From positions 1 through 64,000 of the forward strand of contig NZ_JACVBX010000001.1 of the NCBI RefSeq assembly GCF_014852585.1: 64,000 bases of DNA, in the 5' to 3' direction. The stretch comes from Pseudomonas sp. PDM18. GTDB lineage: Bacteria > Pseudomonadota > Gammaproteobacteria > Pseudomonadales > Pseudomonadaceae. Below, piece after piece: positions 39,129 to 48,022 of this stretch; the first letter of the stretch is position 1, and every line of letters starts with the position of its first letter. The notes under the pieces are model-generated. The model worked only from the letters and a program-made list of their open reading frames with translations. It had not been told where the DNA came from and searched no databases. The position numbers and the translations under genes are program-made.

Positions 39129-40374
39129 AACGCAGGGCCTCCGCGGGCTGGGTGCGGGCCGCACGCCAGGCCGGATACAGGGTGGCGAAGAAACTCAGGA
39201 TCAGCGCGGCGCTGCACACCAGGATCACGTCCTCGCTCATCAGTTGCGAGGGCAGGTAATCGATGAAGTAGACGTCCGCGTTGAGGAATTTGTGGCCCAG
39301 CAAGCGCTCCAGCAAGGCGATGGCGGAGCTGACATTGAGCGCCGCGAGGATGCCCAGCACGCCGCCGATGAAGGTGCCGATGACACCGATCACCGTGCCC
39401 TGGACCATGAAGGTCGCCATGATCTGCCCCGGCGTGGCGCCCAGGGTGCGCAGGATGGCGATGTCGGCCTTCTTGTCGGTCACGACCATGACCAGGGTGG
39501 AAATGATGTTGAACGCGGCGACCGCGACGATCAGCAGCAGCAACAGGCCGATCATGGATTTCTCCATGCGGATCGCCTGGTACAGGTTGCCGTGGCTGCG
39601 GGTCCAGTCGCGGGCGAAGTAGTCGTTGCCCTTCAGGGTGCGGGCGATTTCCCAGGCGGTGCGCGGCGCCTGGAACAGGTCGTCGAGCTTCAGGCGAAGG
39701 CCTTCGACCTGGCCTTCCTTGAGGCGGCGCATGCGCGCGGCGTCGTCGATGTGGACCATGGCGACGTAGCCGTCCAGTTCACCGGCGCCGACATGGAAGG
39801 TGCCGACCACGGTGAAGCGCTTCATGCGCGGGAACATGCCGGCCGGGGTGACCGAGACTTCCGGGGCGATGAAGGTGACCTTGTCGCCCAGCTTCACGCC
39901 GAGGTTCTTCGCCGCCTTGTCGCCGATGATGATGCCGAACTCGCCGGGCTTGAGGCTCGTGAGCGAACCCTCCTGGAAGAACTGGTCGATGATCGAGACC
40001 TTGCTCTCCTCGTTCGGGTCCACGGCGTTGATCAGTACCTTCTGTACCGTGCCGCCGGCGCTGAGCAGGCCCTGCATCTGGATGAAGGGCGCGACTTCCA
40101 GCACGTTGGGGTGCTGGGTCTTGATCTGCGTGGCGATGCCCTGCCAATCGGAGATCGGCTGGTAGGACTCCACCGTGGCGTGGGGCACCATGCCCAGCAC
40201 GCGGGTGCGCATCTCGTGGTCAAAGCCGTTCATCACCGAGAGCACCACGATCATCACCACCACACCCAGCGCGAGGCCGATCATGGAGGTGAGCGAGATG
40301 AAGGAAACGAAATGGCTGCGGCGTTTGGCGCGTGTGTAGCGCGTTCCGATGTAGACGGAAAGGGGTCTGAACAT
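39121..40374 (-). CDS. lolC: lipoprotein-releasing ABC transporter permease (LolC/LolE family, first copy)
   Basis: A 417-residue permease with the same design as the copy at 37171: [45 protein letters not shown], a periplasmic domain, and C-terminal helices with [32 protein letters not shown]. First gene of the lolC-lolD-lolE operon. The two permeases are close paralogs from a duplication around lolD. Confidence 0.92.
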   Translation of the reverse strand: MFRPLSVYIGTRYTRAKRRSHFVSFISLTSMIGLALGVVVMIVVLSVMNGFDHEMRTRVLGMVPHATVESYQPISDWQGIATQIKTQHPNVLEVAPFIQMQGLLSAGGTVQKVLINAVDPNEESKVSIIDQFFQEGSLTSLKPGEFGIIIGDKAAKNLGVKLGDKVTFIAPEVSVTPAGMFPRMKRFTVVGTFHVGAGELDGYVAMVHIDDAARMRRLKEGQVEGLRLKLDDLFQAPRTAWEIARTLKGNDYFARDWTRSHGNLYQAIRMEKSMIGLLLLLIVAVAAFNIISTLVMVVTDKKADIAILRTLGATPGQIMATFMVQGTVIGVIGTFIGGVLGILAALNVSSAIALLERLLGHKFLNADVYFIDYLPSQLMSEDVILVCSAALILSFFATLYPAWRAARTQPAEALRYE

Positions 40375-40498
40375 GTGGGGCCGAATGAGAAGGTGAAGAG
40401 TGCGTCGGGCGTCAGTTCCATCTGGCGTGCGACTTCCGTGTGGCGAGGCCAGGCAGGCGGCTTTACACTCAGACCATCACTGCTGCCGTGGGTTCGCC

Positions 40499-41074
40499 AT
40501 GTCCACTCCAGACGCGGATGACCGCCGCGAATACTATCGTATTGAAGACACGCTCGCATTGGAATTTCGCCCGCTGCGCGAAGACGAAATCCAGTCGCAA
40601 GAAGTGCTTCAGGATGATTCCGCGCTGTTCAATCTGCTCAGCGACCTGCACCTGACCGACTTCGAGTCGCAGCACCTGCTGCGCCATATCAATGAGCGCG
40701 ACCGCCCGCTGGCCAGCTACCTGAAGGTGATGAACAAGCGCATCGACCTGATCGCCCAGGCCCTGACCCAGAGCCTGCTCAGCGAGATCGGTCCGGCGCG
40801 CAAGGTCACGCTGTCCGAGGGCGGCATCAATTTCCGTGACGCCCAGCCGCTGCCGGTCGGCCAGGACCTGGCGCTGAAGATCATCCTGCTCCCCCACGGC
40901 CTGGGCCTGCTGCTGCGCGCCAAGGTCACCCATTGCCAGCAGCAGCCCGAGGGCGACTACGAGATCGGCACCGAGTTCGAGATGCTCGGCGACGCCCAGC
41001 GCCAGTTGCTGGCTCGCCACATTCTCCAGCGCCAGGCACTGGAACGCCGGCAGGCCAAGGCCCGCGAAGAATGA
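40499..41074 (+). CDS. PilZ-domain protein (c-di-GMP binding type)
   Basis: A 191-residue protein starting MSTPDADDRREYYRIEDTLALEF. The frame is open 33 codons further back, but that part overlaps the lolC promoter side. An N-terminal RxxxR (REYYR) is near residue 10-15. A helical insert follows, then KVTLSEGGINFRDAQPLPVG, close to the D/NxSxxG motif, and the PilZ barrel continues to EIGTEFEML. It fits a c-di-GMP receptor of the PA2989 type. Its stop overlaps a possible ATG of the next gene. Output partner unknown. Confidence 0.85.
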   Translation: MSTPDADDRREYYRIEDTLALEFRPLREDEIQSQEVLQDDSALFNLLSDLHLTDFESQHLLRHINERDRPLASYLKVMNKRIDLIAQALTQSLLSEIGPARKVTLSEGGINFRDAQPLPVGQDLALKIILLPHGLGLLLRAKVTHCQQQPEGDYEIGTEFEMLGDAQRQLLARHILQRQALERRQAKAREE

Positions 41075-41088
41075 ACCCAGGGAAATCC

Positions 41089-41403
41089 ATGCGCCATCTG
41101 CTGCTCCTGTTGAGCCTTGTCACCCCGCTGCCACTGCTGGCGGATACCATCGAGATACCTGTGGGCAGCCAGGGCGACCCGCACATCGTGCTGCCGGCCC
41201 GTGGCGAGAGCCAGAAGGCTGTGTTGGAGCGCTTCGGCCTTCCGGACGAAGAGCACCCGGCGGTGGGCAAGCCGCCCATCTCGCGCTGGGACTACCGCGA
41301 ATTCAGCGTCTATTTCGAGAGTGGCGTGGTGGTCGATGCCGTCCGCCAGCACCGTTCGCAATACCTCAAGGACCTTTCACCGACTCCCAAGGAGCCCCAG
41401 TGA
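41089..41403 (+). CDS. small exported protein of unknown function
   Basis: A 104-residue protein starting MRHLLLLLSLVTPLPLLA (signal peptide, likely cleavage after LLA-D). AGGGA lies about 8 bases upstream. An alternative ATG at 41071 overlaps the PilZ stop. The mature part is DTIEIPVGSQGDPHIVLPARGESQKAVLERFGLPDEEHPAVGKPPISRWDYREFSVYFE..., without a recognised domain. Its stop TGA overlaps the GTG start of the phosphodiesterase gene, so the three genes are probably one operon. Confidence 0.85.
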   Translation: MRHLLLLLSLVTPLPLLADTIEIPVGSQGDPHIVLPARGESQKAVLERFGLPDEEHPAVGKPPISRWDYREFSVYFESGVVVDAVRQHRSQYLKDLSPTPKEPQ

Positions 41404-42122
41404 CTCTGATCTATGGCCATCGCGGCGCCAAAGGCGAAGCACCGGAAAACACCCTGAACAGCTTCCAGCGCTGCCTGGAACATGGCGTGAAGCGCTGCGA
41501 ACTGGACCTGCACCTGTCCCGCGACGGCGAGCTGATGGTGATCCACGACCCGACGCTCAAGCGCACCACCGGCCGCCGCGGCAAGGTCTCCGAGCAACTG
41601 GCGGAGGATCTGGTGACCATGGACGCCCGCGACGGCGGCCCAGGCTGGGTACGCCCCTGCCCCATCCCGCGCCTGGCGGAGTTGTTCGAGCGCTGCGAGT
41701 TCGAGCACTGGCAGCTGGAGGTGAAAAGCGCGTCGAAGGATCGTGCTGGCCGCACGGTTCAGGCGATCCACCAGTTGGTAGGCCGTTTCGGCCTGCGCGA
41801 CCGGATCACCGTGACCTCGAGTTCGCGCACGGTACTGCGCGCACTGGAGGAACTGGCGCCGGAGCTGTCACGCGGGCTGGTGGCCGAATATGCCTGGCTC
41901 GACCCGCTGAAGGTCGCCGCGCACTACGGCTGTGATCTGCTGGCGCTGAACTGGATGCTGTGCACCCCGGAGCGCTTGCTGAAAGCGCAGAAGCAGGGGC
42001 TGCATGTGTCGGTGTGGACGGTCAACGAACCGGCGCTGATGCGCCGGCTCGCTGATTTTGGCGTGGATAGCCTGATCACAGACTTTCCCGGTTTGGCCAC
42101 TGCCACGATCGGGAATCGCTGA
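41400..42122 (+). CDS. glycerophosphodiester phosphodiesterase family protein
   Basis: A 240-residue protein from GTG 41400 (GTGA overlap with the previous stop). GDPD motifs: IYGHRGAKGEAPENTLNSF (catalytic HRG...PENT), CELDLHLSRDGELMVIHDPTLKRTT (metal ligands E, D, and catalytic His), LEVKS and VWTVNEP. It cleaves glycerophosphodiesters to G3P. No signal peptide, so cytoplasmic (UgpQ-like). Confidence 0.93.
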   Translation: MTLIYGHRGAKGEAPENTLNSFQRCLEHGVKRCELDLHLSRDGELMVIHDPTLKRTTGRRGKVSEQLAEDLVTMDARDGGPGWVRPCPIPRLAELFERCEFEHWQLEVKSASKDRAGRTVQAIHQLVGRFGLRDRITVTSSSRTVLRALEELAPELSRGLVAEYAWLDPLKVAAHYGCDLLALNWMLCTPERLLKAQKQGLHVSVWTVNEPALMRRLADFGVDSLITDFPGLATATIGNR

Positions 42123-42131
42123 GCAGGTTCT

Positions 42132-42160
42132 CCCCGACCGGCTCAGGCCGCCGGTCGGGG
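42132..42160. terminator. hairpin between the GDPD gene and sthA
   Basis: An 11-bp perfect stem CCCCGACCGGC / GCCGGTCGGGG with a 7-base loop and TATTTC after it on the plus strand. It is a terminator for the phosphodiesterase gene and probably also slows transcripts from sthA. Confidence 0.7.
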
Positions 42161-42164
42161 TATT

Positions 42165-43559
42165 TCAAAAAATCCGGTTCAGGCCGTCGAACGCCGCTAC
42201 GCGGTAGGCTTCGGCCATGGTCGGATAGTTGAAGGTGGTGTTGACGAAGTACTTCAGGGTGTTCAGTTCGCCCGGCTGGTTCATGATCGCCTGGCCGATG
42301 TGGACGATCTCCGAGGCCTGGTCACCGAAGCAGTGCACGCCGAGGATTTCCAGGGTGTCGCGGTGGAACAGGATCTTCAGCATGCCCACCGGCTCGTTGG
42401 AGATCTGCGCGCGGGCCATGCCCTTGAAGAAGGCCTTGCCCACCTCATAGGGAATCTTCGCCACGGTCAGTTCCTGCTCGTTCTTGCCGATCGAGCTGAT
42501 CTCCGGAATGGTGTAGATACCGGTCGGCACGTCGTTCACGAAGCGCCAGCCATCGTACTCGACGATGTTGCCGGCAGCGGAACGACCCTGGTCGTAGGCG
42601 GCGCTGGCCAGGCTCGGCCAGCCGATCACGTCACCGGCGGCATAGATGTTCGATACCGAGGTGCGGTAGTTCTCATCGGTCTCGATCTGGCCGCGGCTGT
42701 TGACCTTGATGCCGATGTTCTCGAGGCCCAGGCGATCAGTGTTGCCGGTGCGGCCGTTGCACCACAGCAGGGCGTCGGCCTTGATCTTCTTGCCCGACTT
42801 CAGGTGCAGGATCACCCCGTTGTCCAGGCCTTCCACGCGCTCGTAATCCTCGTTGTGACGGATCAGCACGTTGTTGTTGCGCAGGTGGTAGCTCAGCGCA
42901 TCGGAGATTTCGTCGTCGAGGAAGCTGAGCAACTGGTCGCGGGTGTCGATCAGGTCCACCAGCACACCCAGGCCACTGAAGATCGAGGCGTACTCGCAGC
43001 CGATCACGCCGGCTCCGTAGATGATCAGGCGGCGCGGGGTGTGGCTCAGGGACAGGATGGTGTCGCTGTCGTAGACGCGTGGGTGGTTGAAGTTGATATC
43101 CGACGGGCGATACGGGCGCGAGCCGGTGGCGATGACGAACTGGTCGGCCACCAGGCGCTCCACGGCGCCGCTGGGGGTCACGACTTCAACGGTACGCTCG
43201 TCGACGAAACTGGCGGTGCCGTTGAACATGTCGATGCGGTTGCGCGCGTAGTAGCCGGTGCGCGAGGAGACCTGCTTGGAGATCACCCGCTCGGCGCTTT
43301 TCAGCACATCCGGGAAGGAGAACCAGCGTGGCTCGCCGATCTGGCGGAACATCGGGTTGGTGTTGAACTCGATGATCTGCTTCACCGAGTGACGCAGCGC
43401 CTTGGACGGGATGGTGCCCAGGTGCGTGCAGTTGCCGCCGACCACGCGACGGCTGTCCACCACCGCCAGCTTGCGCCCGTACTTGGAGGCGTTCATCGCC
43501 GCCCCCTCGCCTGCCGGACCCGTGCCGAGAATCACCACGTCGTAGTTGTAGACAGCCAT
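42165..43559 (-). CDS. sthA: soluble pyridine nucleotide transhydrogenase SthA
   Basis: A 464-residue flavoprotein starting [22 protein letters not shown], with AAGGAG 5 bases upstream. It belongs to the disulfide reductase family, but the redox pair is lost: [16 protein letters not shown] has Thr where the second Cys would be, as known for SthA. The NAD part is [22 protein letters not shown] and the C-terminal dimer domain is present. It moves hydride from NADPH to NAD+ in the cytoplasm. Confidence 0.96.
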   Translation of the reverse strand: MAVYNYDVVILGTGPAGEGAAMNASKYGRKLAVVDSRRVVGGNCTHLGTIPSKALRHSVKQIIEFNTNPMFRQIGEPRWFSFPDVLKSAERVISKQVSSRTGYYARNRIDMFNGTASFVDERTVEVVTPSGAVERLVADQFVIATGSRPYRPSDINFNHPRVYDSDTILSLSHTPRRLIIYGAGVIGCEYASIFSGLGVLVDLIDTRDQLLSFLDDEISDALSYHLRNNNVLIRHNEDYERVEGLDNGVILHLKSGKKIKADALLWCNGRTGNTDRLGLENIGIKVNSRGQIETDENYRTSVSNIYAAGDVIGWPSLASAAYDQGRSAAGNIVEYDGWRFVNDVPTGIYTIPEISSIGKNEQELTVAKIPYEVGKAFFKGMARAQISNEPVGMLKILFHRDTLEILGVHCFGDQASEIVHIGQAIMNQPGELNTLKYFVNTTFNYPTMAEAYRVAAFDGLNRIF

Positions 43560-43769
43560 GCGTACTCCTTCAGAACAGGCCGGGGCGCCCGCGTGGCGCT
43601 CCCGGCGAAGCCCCGGCGCCACATGCGCCGAGGCGGATCGAAATCATTGGCGCAGCTTAGCCCTGCGGCAAAAGGCTGCACATTAGCGGTTGGTCGGCAG
43701 GTAGGCGAATTTTGCCGCCACTACATACCGCTGCCACCCGGCGGGCCGCCATCATGCCCGCCGAAGCTT

Positions 43770-44789
43770 TCATTCAGGCGACGGAAACAGCGCTTCGAAG
43801 CGCGTCGTCGCGCGGGTCACGAAGCCGTCGCCGTCGTGCACGATGAAGAAGGCCGCCAGCCCATTGCGCTCGGCAAAGGTATAGCCCTCCTCCGGTCCCA
43901 GCACCATCAGCAGGGTCGACACGCCATCGGCGCGCAGCGCCTGGGCTTCCGCCACGGTGACCGCCGCCAGCGCATGGCGGACCGGCGCGCCGGTCCGCGG
44001 ATCGAAGGTGTGCGAGTAGCGCTGCCCACCCTCCTCGAAATAGTTGCGGTAGTCGCCGGAGGTGGACAAGCCGATGCCGTCCAGCGCCACCGAACGCTCC
44101 ACCTGCCGCTCGCGCTCGCCGCTGGGCACTTCCAGGGCGATGCGCCACGGCGTGCCATCGGGCTTGTGACCCACGGCCTTGAGCTCGCCGGTGATCTCCA
44201 CCAGGTAATCCGTCAAGCCCAACTCGGCAAGGCGGGCACTCACCTGGTCCACGGCATAGCCGGCGACGATGCTGTCGAAGTCCAGCTGCGCGTCGACGTC
44301 CTTGCACAGCTGATCGCCGTTCAGACGCAGATGCTGATGGCCGACGCGGGCGCGTTCATGCTCCAGCGCGGCGGCGTCGGGCACCTTCTCGCTGCGCGAC
44401 TGCGGGCCGAAGCCCCAGAGGTTCATCAGCGGCTCGACGGTGAGATCGAAGGCGCCACCGCTCTGTTGCGAAAGCTGTTCGCCGTAGCCCCAGAGCGTCA
44501 GCATGTCCGCCGGCAAGGCCACGCAGGCGCCGGCGGGCAAGGCGTTGAAACGGGACACCACGGAGTCGTCGCGGTAGGTGGAGAACTGCTCGTCCAGGCT
44601 CGACAGGATCGCGTCGACCTCGGCCTTGAGCTTGGCTGAGTCCGGCGACTTGCCGGTCGGCACGTACTGCACCGTATAGCTGCTGCCCATGGTCGGCCCG
44701 CCGAAGCGCTCGACGGATTTCCCGCAGCCGCTCAGGGCTGCCAGAACCAGCACGATCAACAGGCTTGCACGGGACAAGGTTATCTCCAT
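43770..44789 (-). CDS. apbE: ApbE, FAD:protein FMN transferase
   Basis: A 339-residue lipoprotein. The signal is MEITLSRASLLIVLVLAALSGC with a lipobox LSGC. The ApbE domain has GPTMGSSYTVQYV, LDEQFSTYRDDSVVSRFN, EITGELKAVGHKPDG, LSTSGDYRNYF, YSHTFDPRTGAPV and ADGVSTLLMVLG. It attaches FMN to Thr/Ser of periplasmic or membrane targets such as NqrB/C. In P. aeruginosa it directly follows nqrABCDEF. Here no nqr gene lies between it and aroP, and no nqrM follows, so the targets must lie elsewhere. The upstream frame extension overlaps the aroP terminator and is not used. Confidence 0.93.
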   Translation of the reverse strand: MEITLSRASLLIVLVLAALSGCGKSVERFGGPTMGSSYTVQYVPTGKSPDSAKLKAEVDAILSSLDEQFSTYRDDSVVSRFNALPAGACVALPADMLTLWGYGEQLSQQSGGAFDLTVEPLMNLWGFGPQSRSEKVPDAAALEHERARVGHQHLRLNGDQLCKDVDAQLDFDSIVAGYAVDQVSARLAELGLTDYLVEITGELKAVGHKPDGTPWRIALEVPSGERERQVERSVALDGIGLSTSGDYRNYFEEGGQRYSHTFDPRTGAPVRHALAAVTVAEAQALRADGVSTLLMVLGPEEGYTFAERNGLAAFFIVHDGDGFVTRATTRFEALFPSPE

Positions 44790-44868
44790 CAGCCGCCAGG
44801 TGCGCGGCGCCGGGCATTCTACCGCAAGCAGCCGGCGCCACTGTTTCCGCTCTGGCAAAGGTGCGTTA

Positions 44869-44900
44869 CCCAAAGAAAACGGGAGCCGAAGCTCCCGTTT
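44869..44900 (-). terminator. terminator after aroP
   Basis: AACGGGAGC-CGAA-GCTCCCGTT (44878-44899), followed on the minus strand by TTTCTTTGGG. It is almost the same hairpin as the one after the GAPDH gene (46374-46399). Confidence 0.85.
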
Positions 44901-44910
44901 CTCAATCGGC

Positions 44911-46308
44911 TCAGGCGCTGGCCTTGGCCGGGGTCTTGCGCTTGAACAGGTAGCACACACCCATCAGCACGATCCACACCGGGATTGCATACACCGACAC
45001 GTCGATGCCCGGGATCTGCAGCATGATGGCCAGGATGAACACCACGAAGGCCAGGCACAGCCAGTTGCCGTAGGGGTACCACAGCGCGCGGAAGAACGGC
45101 TGCACACCCTTGGCGACCATGGCCTTGCGGAACTTCATGTGCGCCAGGCTGATCATCGCCCAGTTGATCACCAGCGCCGCGACCACCAGGGACATCAGCA
45201 GCTCCAGCGCCTGGTGCGGGATCACGTAGTTGACCACCACGCAGGCCAGGGTGATGAACGCCGAGACGCCGATGGCCAGCAGCGGCACGCCACGGTCATC
45301 GACCTTGGCGAAGGCGCGCGGCGCATCGCCCTGCTCGGCCAGGCCGAAGAGCATGCGGCTGTTGCAATACACGCAACTGTTGTAGACCGACAGGGCGGCG
45401 GTGAGTACGACGAAGTTCAGGATGTTCGCCGCGTACTCGCTGCCCAGCAGCGAGAAGACCTTCACGAACGGGCTGCCGCTATAGGGGTCGCCGGCGCTGC
45501 TGATGCTCTGCAGCAGGGCATCCCAGGGGTACAACGAGAGCAGCACGGCCAGCGCGCCGATGTAGAAGATCAGGATCCGGTAGATGACCTGGTTGATCGC
45601 CTTGGGGATCACCTTCTTCGGCTCTGAGGCTTCGGCGGCGGTGATGCCGACCAGCTCCAGGCCACCGAAGGAGAACATGATGATCGCCAGGACCATCACC
45701 AGGCCCTTCCAGCCATTGGGGAAGAATCCGCCATGCGCCCACAGGTTGCTCACCGACGCCTGCGGGCCGCCGGTGCCGCTGACCAGCAGCCAGATGCCGA
45801 GCAGGATCATACCGATGATGGCGACGACCTTGATGATGGCGAACCAGAACTCGGTCTCGCCGAAGGCCTTCACGTTGAACAGGTTGATGGCGTTGATCAG
45901 CACGAAGAACACCGCCGCCGTCGCCCAGGTCGGGAAGTCCGGCCACCAGAACTGGATGTACTTGCCGACCGCGGTCAGCTCCGACATACCCACCAGGATG
46001 TACAGCACCCAGTAGTTCCAGCCCGACATGAAGCCGGCGAAACCGCCCCAGTACTTGTGCGCGAAGTGGCTGAAGGAGCCGGCGACGGGCTCCTCGACGA
46101 TCATCTCGCCGAGCTGGCGCATGATCAGGAAGGCAATGAAGCCGCCGATGGCGTAGCCGAGGATCATCGACGGGCCGGCGGATTGCAGCACGCCGGCAGA
46201 GCCCAGGAACAGGCCGGTACCGATGGCGCCGCCGAGGGCGATCAACTGGATGTGGCGGTTCTTCAGGCCACGCTTCAGCTCGCCTTCATGCAGATGTTGT
46301 CCATCCAT
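44911..46308 (-). CDS. aroP: aromatic amino acid permease AroP-like (APC family)
   Basis: A 465-residue, 12-helix transporter. LKRGLKNRHIQLIALGGAIGTGLFLGSAGVLQSAGPS is the amino acid transporter signature of the AAT family. EEPVAGSFSHFAHKYWGGFAGFMSGWNYW and ELVGITAAEASEPKKVIPKAINQ follow. Proton-driven uptake of Phe/Tyr/Trp is inferred from family and from the syntenic aroP1. It has its own terminator and a terminator upstream, so it is monocistronic. Confidence 0.9.
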   Translation of the reverse strand: MDGQHLHEGELKRGLKNRHIQLIALGGAIGTGLFLGSAGVLQSAGPSMILGYAIGGFIAFLIMRQLGEMIVEEPVAGSFSHFAHKYWGGFAGFMSGWNYWVLYILVGMSELTAVGKYIQFWWPDFPTWATAAVFFVLINAINLFNVKAFGETEFWFAIIKVVAIIGMILLGIWLLVSGTGGPQASVSNLWAHGGFFPNGWKGLVMVLAIIMFSFGGLELVGITAAEASEPKKVIPKAINQVIYRILIFYIGALAVLLSLYPWDALLQSISSAGDPYSGSPFVKVFSLLGSEYAANILNFVVLTAALSVYNSCVYCNSRMLFGLAEQGDAPRAFAKVDDRGVPLLAIGVSAFITLACVVVNYVIPHQALELLMSLVVAALVINWAMISLAHMKFRKAMVAKGVQPFFRALWYPYGNWLCLAFVVFILAIMLQIPGIDVSVYAIPVWIVLMGVCYLFKRKTPAKASA

Positions 46309-46365
46309 TTGAAGTCTTTCCAGGTTCGGGAATTGGCAGATTTTATCGTTGGAATGGTGGAGCCA

Positions 46366-46400
46366 GTAACGAAAAACGGGAGCCCGAGAGCTCCCGTTTA
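46366..46400 (-). terminator. terminator after the GAPDH gene
   Basis: AAACGGGAGC-CCGAGA-GCTCCCGTTT (46374-46399), then TTCGTTACTGG on the minus strand. It is a near copy of the aroP terminator. Confidence 0.85.
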
Positions 46401-46415
46401 TCTAGACCGCCTGGA

Positions 46416-47864
46416 TCAGCGCGGGAAAGCCGGCGGGTTCACGCCAGCCATGTCTTCCATCACGCGGACGACCTGGCAGCTGTAGCCGAACTCGTTGTCG
46501 TACCAGACGTACAGGACGACGCGGTTGTCGTTGGCGATGGTCGCCTCGGCATCGACGACGCCCGCATGGCGGGAGCCGACGAAGTCGGTGGAAACCACTT
46601 CCTGGGACGACACGAAGTCGATCTGCTTCTGCAGGTCCGAGTGCATGGCCATCTGGCGCAGGTACTCGTTGATCTCTTCGCGGTTGGTGGCCTTTTCCAG
46701 GTTCAGGTTGAGGATGGCCATGGAGACGTTCGGCGTCGGAACGCGGATGGCGTTGCCGGTCAGCTTGCCTTTCAGGACCGGCAGAGCCTTGGCGGCAGCG
46801 GTAGCGGCGCCAGTCTCGGTGATCACCATGTTCAGCGGCGCGGCGCGGCCACGACGGCTGCCCTTGTGGAAGTTGTCGATCAGGTTCTGGTCGTTGGTGA
46901 ACGAGTGAACGGTTTCGACGTGGCCGTTGACGATGCCGTACTGGTCGTTGACAGCCTTCAGCACCGGCACGATGGCGTTGGTGGTGCAGGAAGCGGCGGA
47001 AACGATCTTGTCGTCAGCGGTGATGTCGCCATGGTTGATGCCGTGAACGACGTTCTTCAGCGCGCCCTTGCCCGGAGCGGTCAGGATCACGCGGTCGATG
47101 CCCGGGCACTTCAGGTGCTGGCCCAGGCCTTCGGCGTCACGCCACTTGCCGGTGTTGTCGACCAGCAGGGCTTTCTTGATGCCGTACTGGGTGTAGTCGA
47201 TCGACGCCGGGTCGTTGGAGTAGATCACCTGGATCAGGTTGCCGTTGGCGGTGATGGTGTTGTTTTCTTCGTCGATGGTGATGGTGCCATCGAACGGACC
47301 ATGCACGGAGTCACGGCGCAGCAGGCTGGCACGCTTGACCAGGTCGTTGTCGGCGCCCTTGCGCACGACGATGGCGCGCAGGCGCAGGCCGTCGCCGCCA
47401 CCGGTCTTCTCGATGAGGATGCGCGCCAGCAGGCGGCCGATACGACCGAAGCCGTACAGGACCACGTCGGTGCCTTCGCGGGCGCCGCCGTTCTGCTTGC
47501 CGACCACGTCGGCCAGCTCGTCCTTGGTGAACTGCTCGATGCTGCGGCCGTTACCTTCGGTCTTGAACTTGGCAACCATCTTGCCCAGGTCTACCGAGGC
47601 GGCGCCCAGCTTGAGCTCGCTCATCGCCTTGAGGATCGGGAAAGTGTCGTGAACCGACAGCCCGCCTTCTTCGGCCAGGCGGTGACGGGCAAAGCGGTGC
47701 GCTTTGAGGATCGCGATCACCGAACGGTTGATCAGGCCACGGCCGTAGATCGAGGTCACCACGTTGTTGTTACGGTACAGCTGACCGATCAGCGGAATCA
47801 TGGCTTCCGCGAGGGCTTCACGATCGATCCACTCACCGAGACACTGGTCGGGCTTCTGGGTCAC
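46416..47864 (-). CDS. glyceraldehyde-3-phosphate dehydrogenase with N-terminal extension
   Basis: A 482-residue protein from GTG 47864 (VTQKPDQCLGEWIDREALAEAM), with GGAAGG 8 bases upstream. The ATG at 47882 has no such site. The first about 125 residues are a helical extension absent from normal GAPDH of about 335 residues. The NAD motif is LYGFGRIGRLLARIL, and the catalytic Cys is in KIVSAASCTTNAIVPVLKAV. HSFTNDQNLIDNFHKGSRRGRAAPLNM and WYDNEFGYS follow. It matches P. aeruginosa PA3001 by place. It may work mainly in gluconeogenesis, but that is inference. Divergent from mfd. Confidence 0.93.
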   Translation of the reverse strand: MTQKPDQCLGEWIDREALAEAMIPLIGQLYRNNNVVTSIYGRGLINRSVIAILKAHRFARHRLAEEGGLSVHDTFPILKAMSELKLGAASVDLGKMVAKFKTEGNGRSIEQFTKDELADVVGKQNGGAREGTDVVLYGFGRIGRLLARILIEKTGGGDGLRLRAIVVRKGADNDLVKRASLLRRDSVHGPFDGTITIDEENNTITANGNLIQVIYSNDPASIDYTQYGIKKALLVDNTGKWRDAEGLGQHLKCPGIDRVILTAPGKGALKNVVHGINHGDITADDKIVSAASCTTNAIVPVLKAVNDQYGIVNGHVETVHSFTNDQNLIDNFHKGSRRGRAAPLNMVITETGAATAAAKALPVLKGKLTGNAIRVPTPNVSMAILNLNLEKATNREEINEYLRQMAMHSDLQKQIDFVSSQEVVSTDFVGSRHAGVVDAEATIANDNRVVLYVWYDNEFGYSCQVVRVMEDMAGVNPPAFPR

Positions 47865-48022
47865 GGGCAATACCTTCCACATGTAGGAGAAGAAAAAAGG
47901 GGCTACATTATGACGGCGCGAACAATCGCCGGCAATCCGCAGCGGTCGTATGACTGACATCCGTCAATCGGGATAGTTACAATCCGACCGGTCAAATTCC
48001 TCGACCGGAGCCAAGACTGCCC

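Noticed and set aside
43657-43773. 38-codon frame whose ATG overlaps the apbE stop, at the place of nqrM
   Set aside because: The product (MKASAGMMAARRVAAVCSGG...) lacks the membrane helix and Cys cluster expected of NqrM. Taken as chance.
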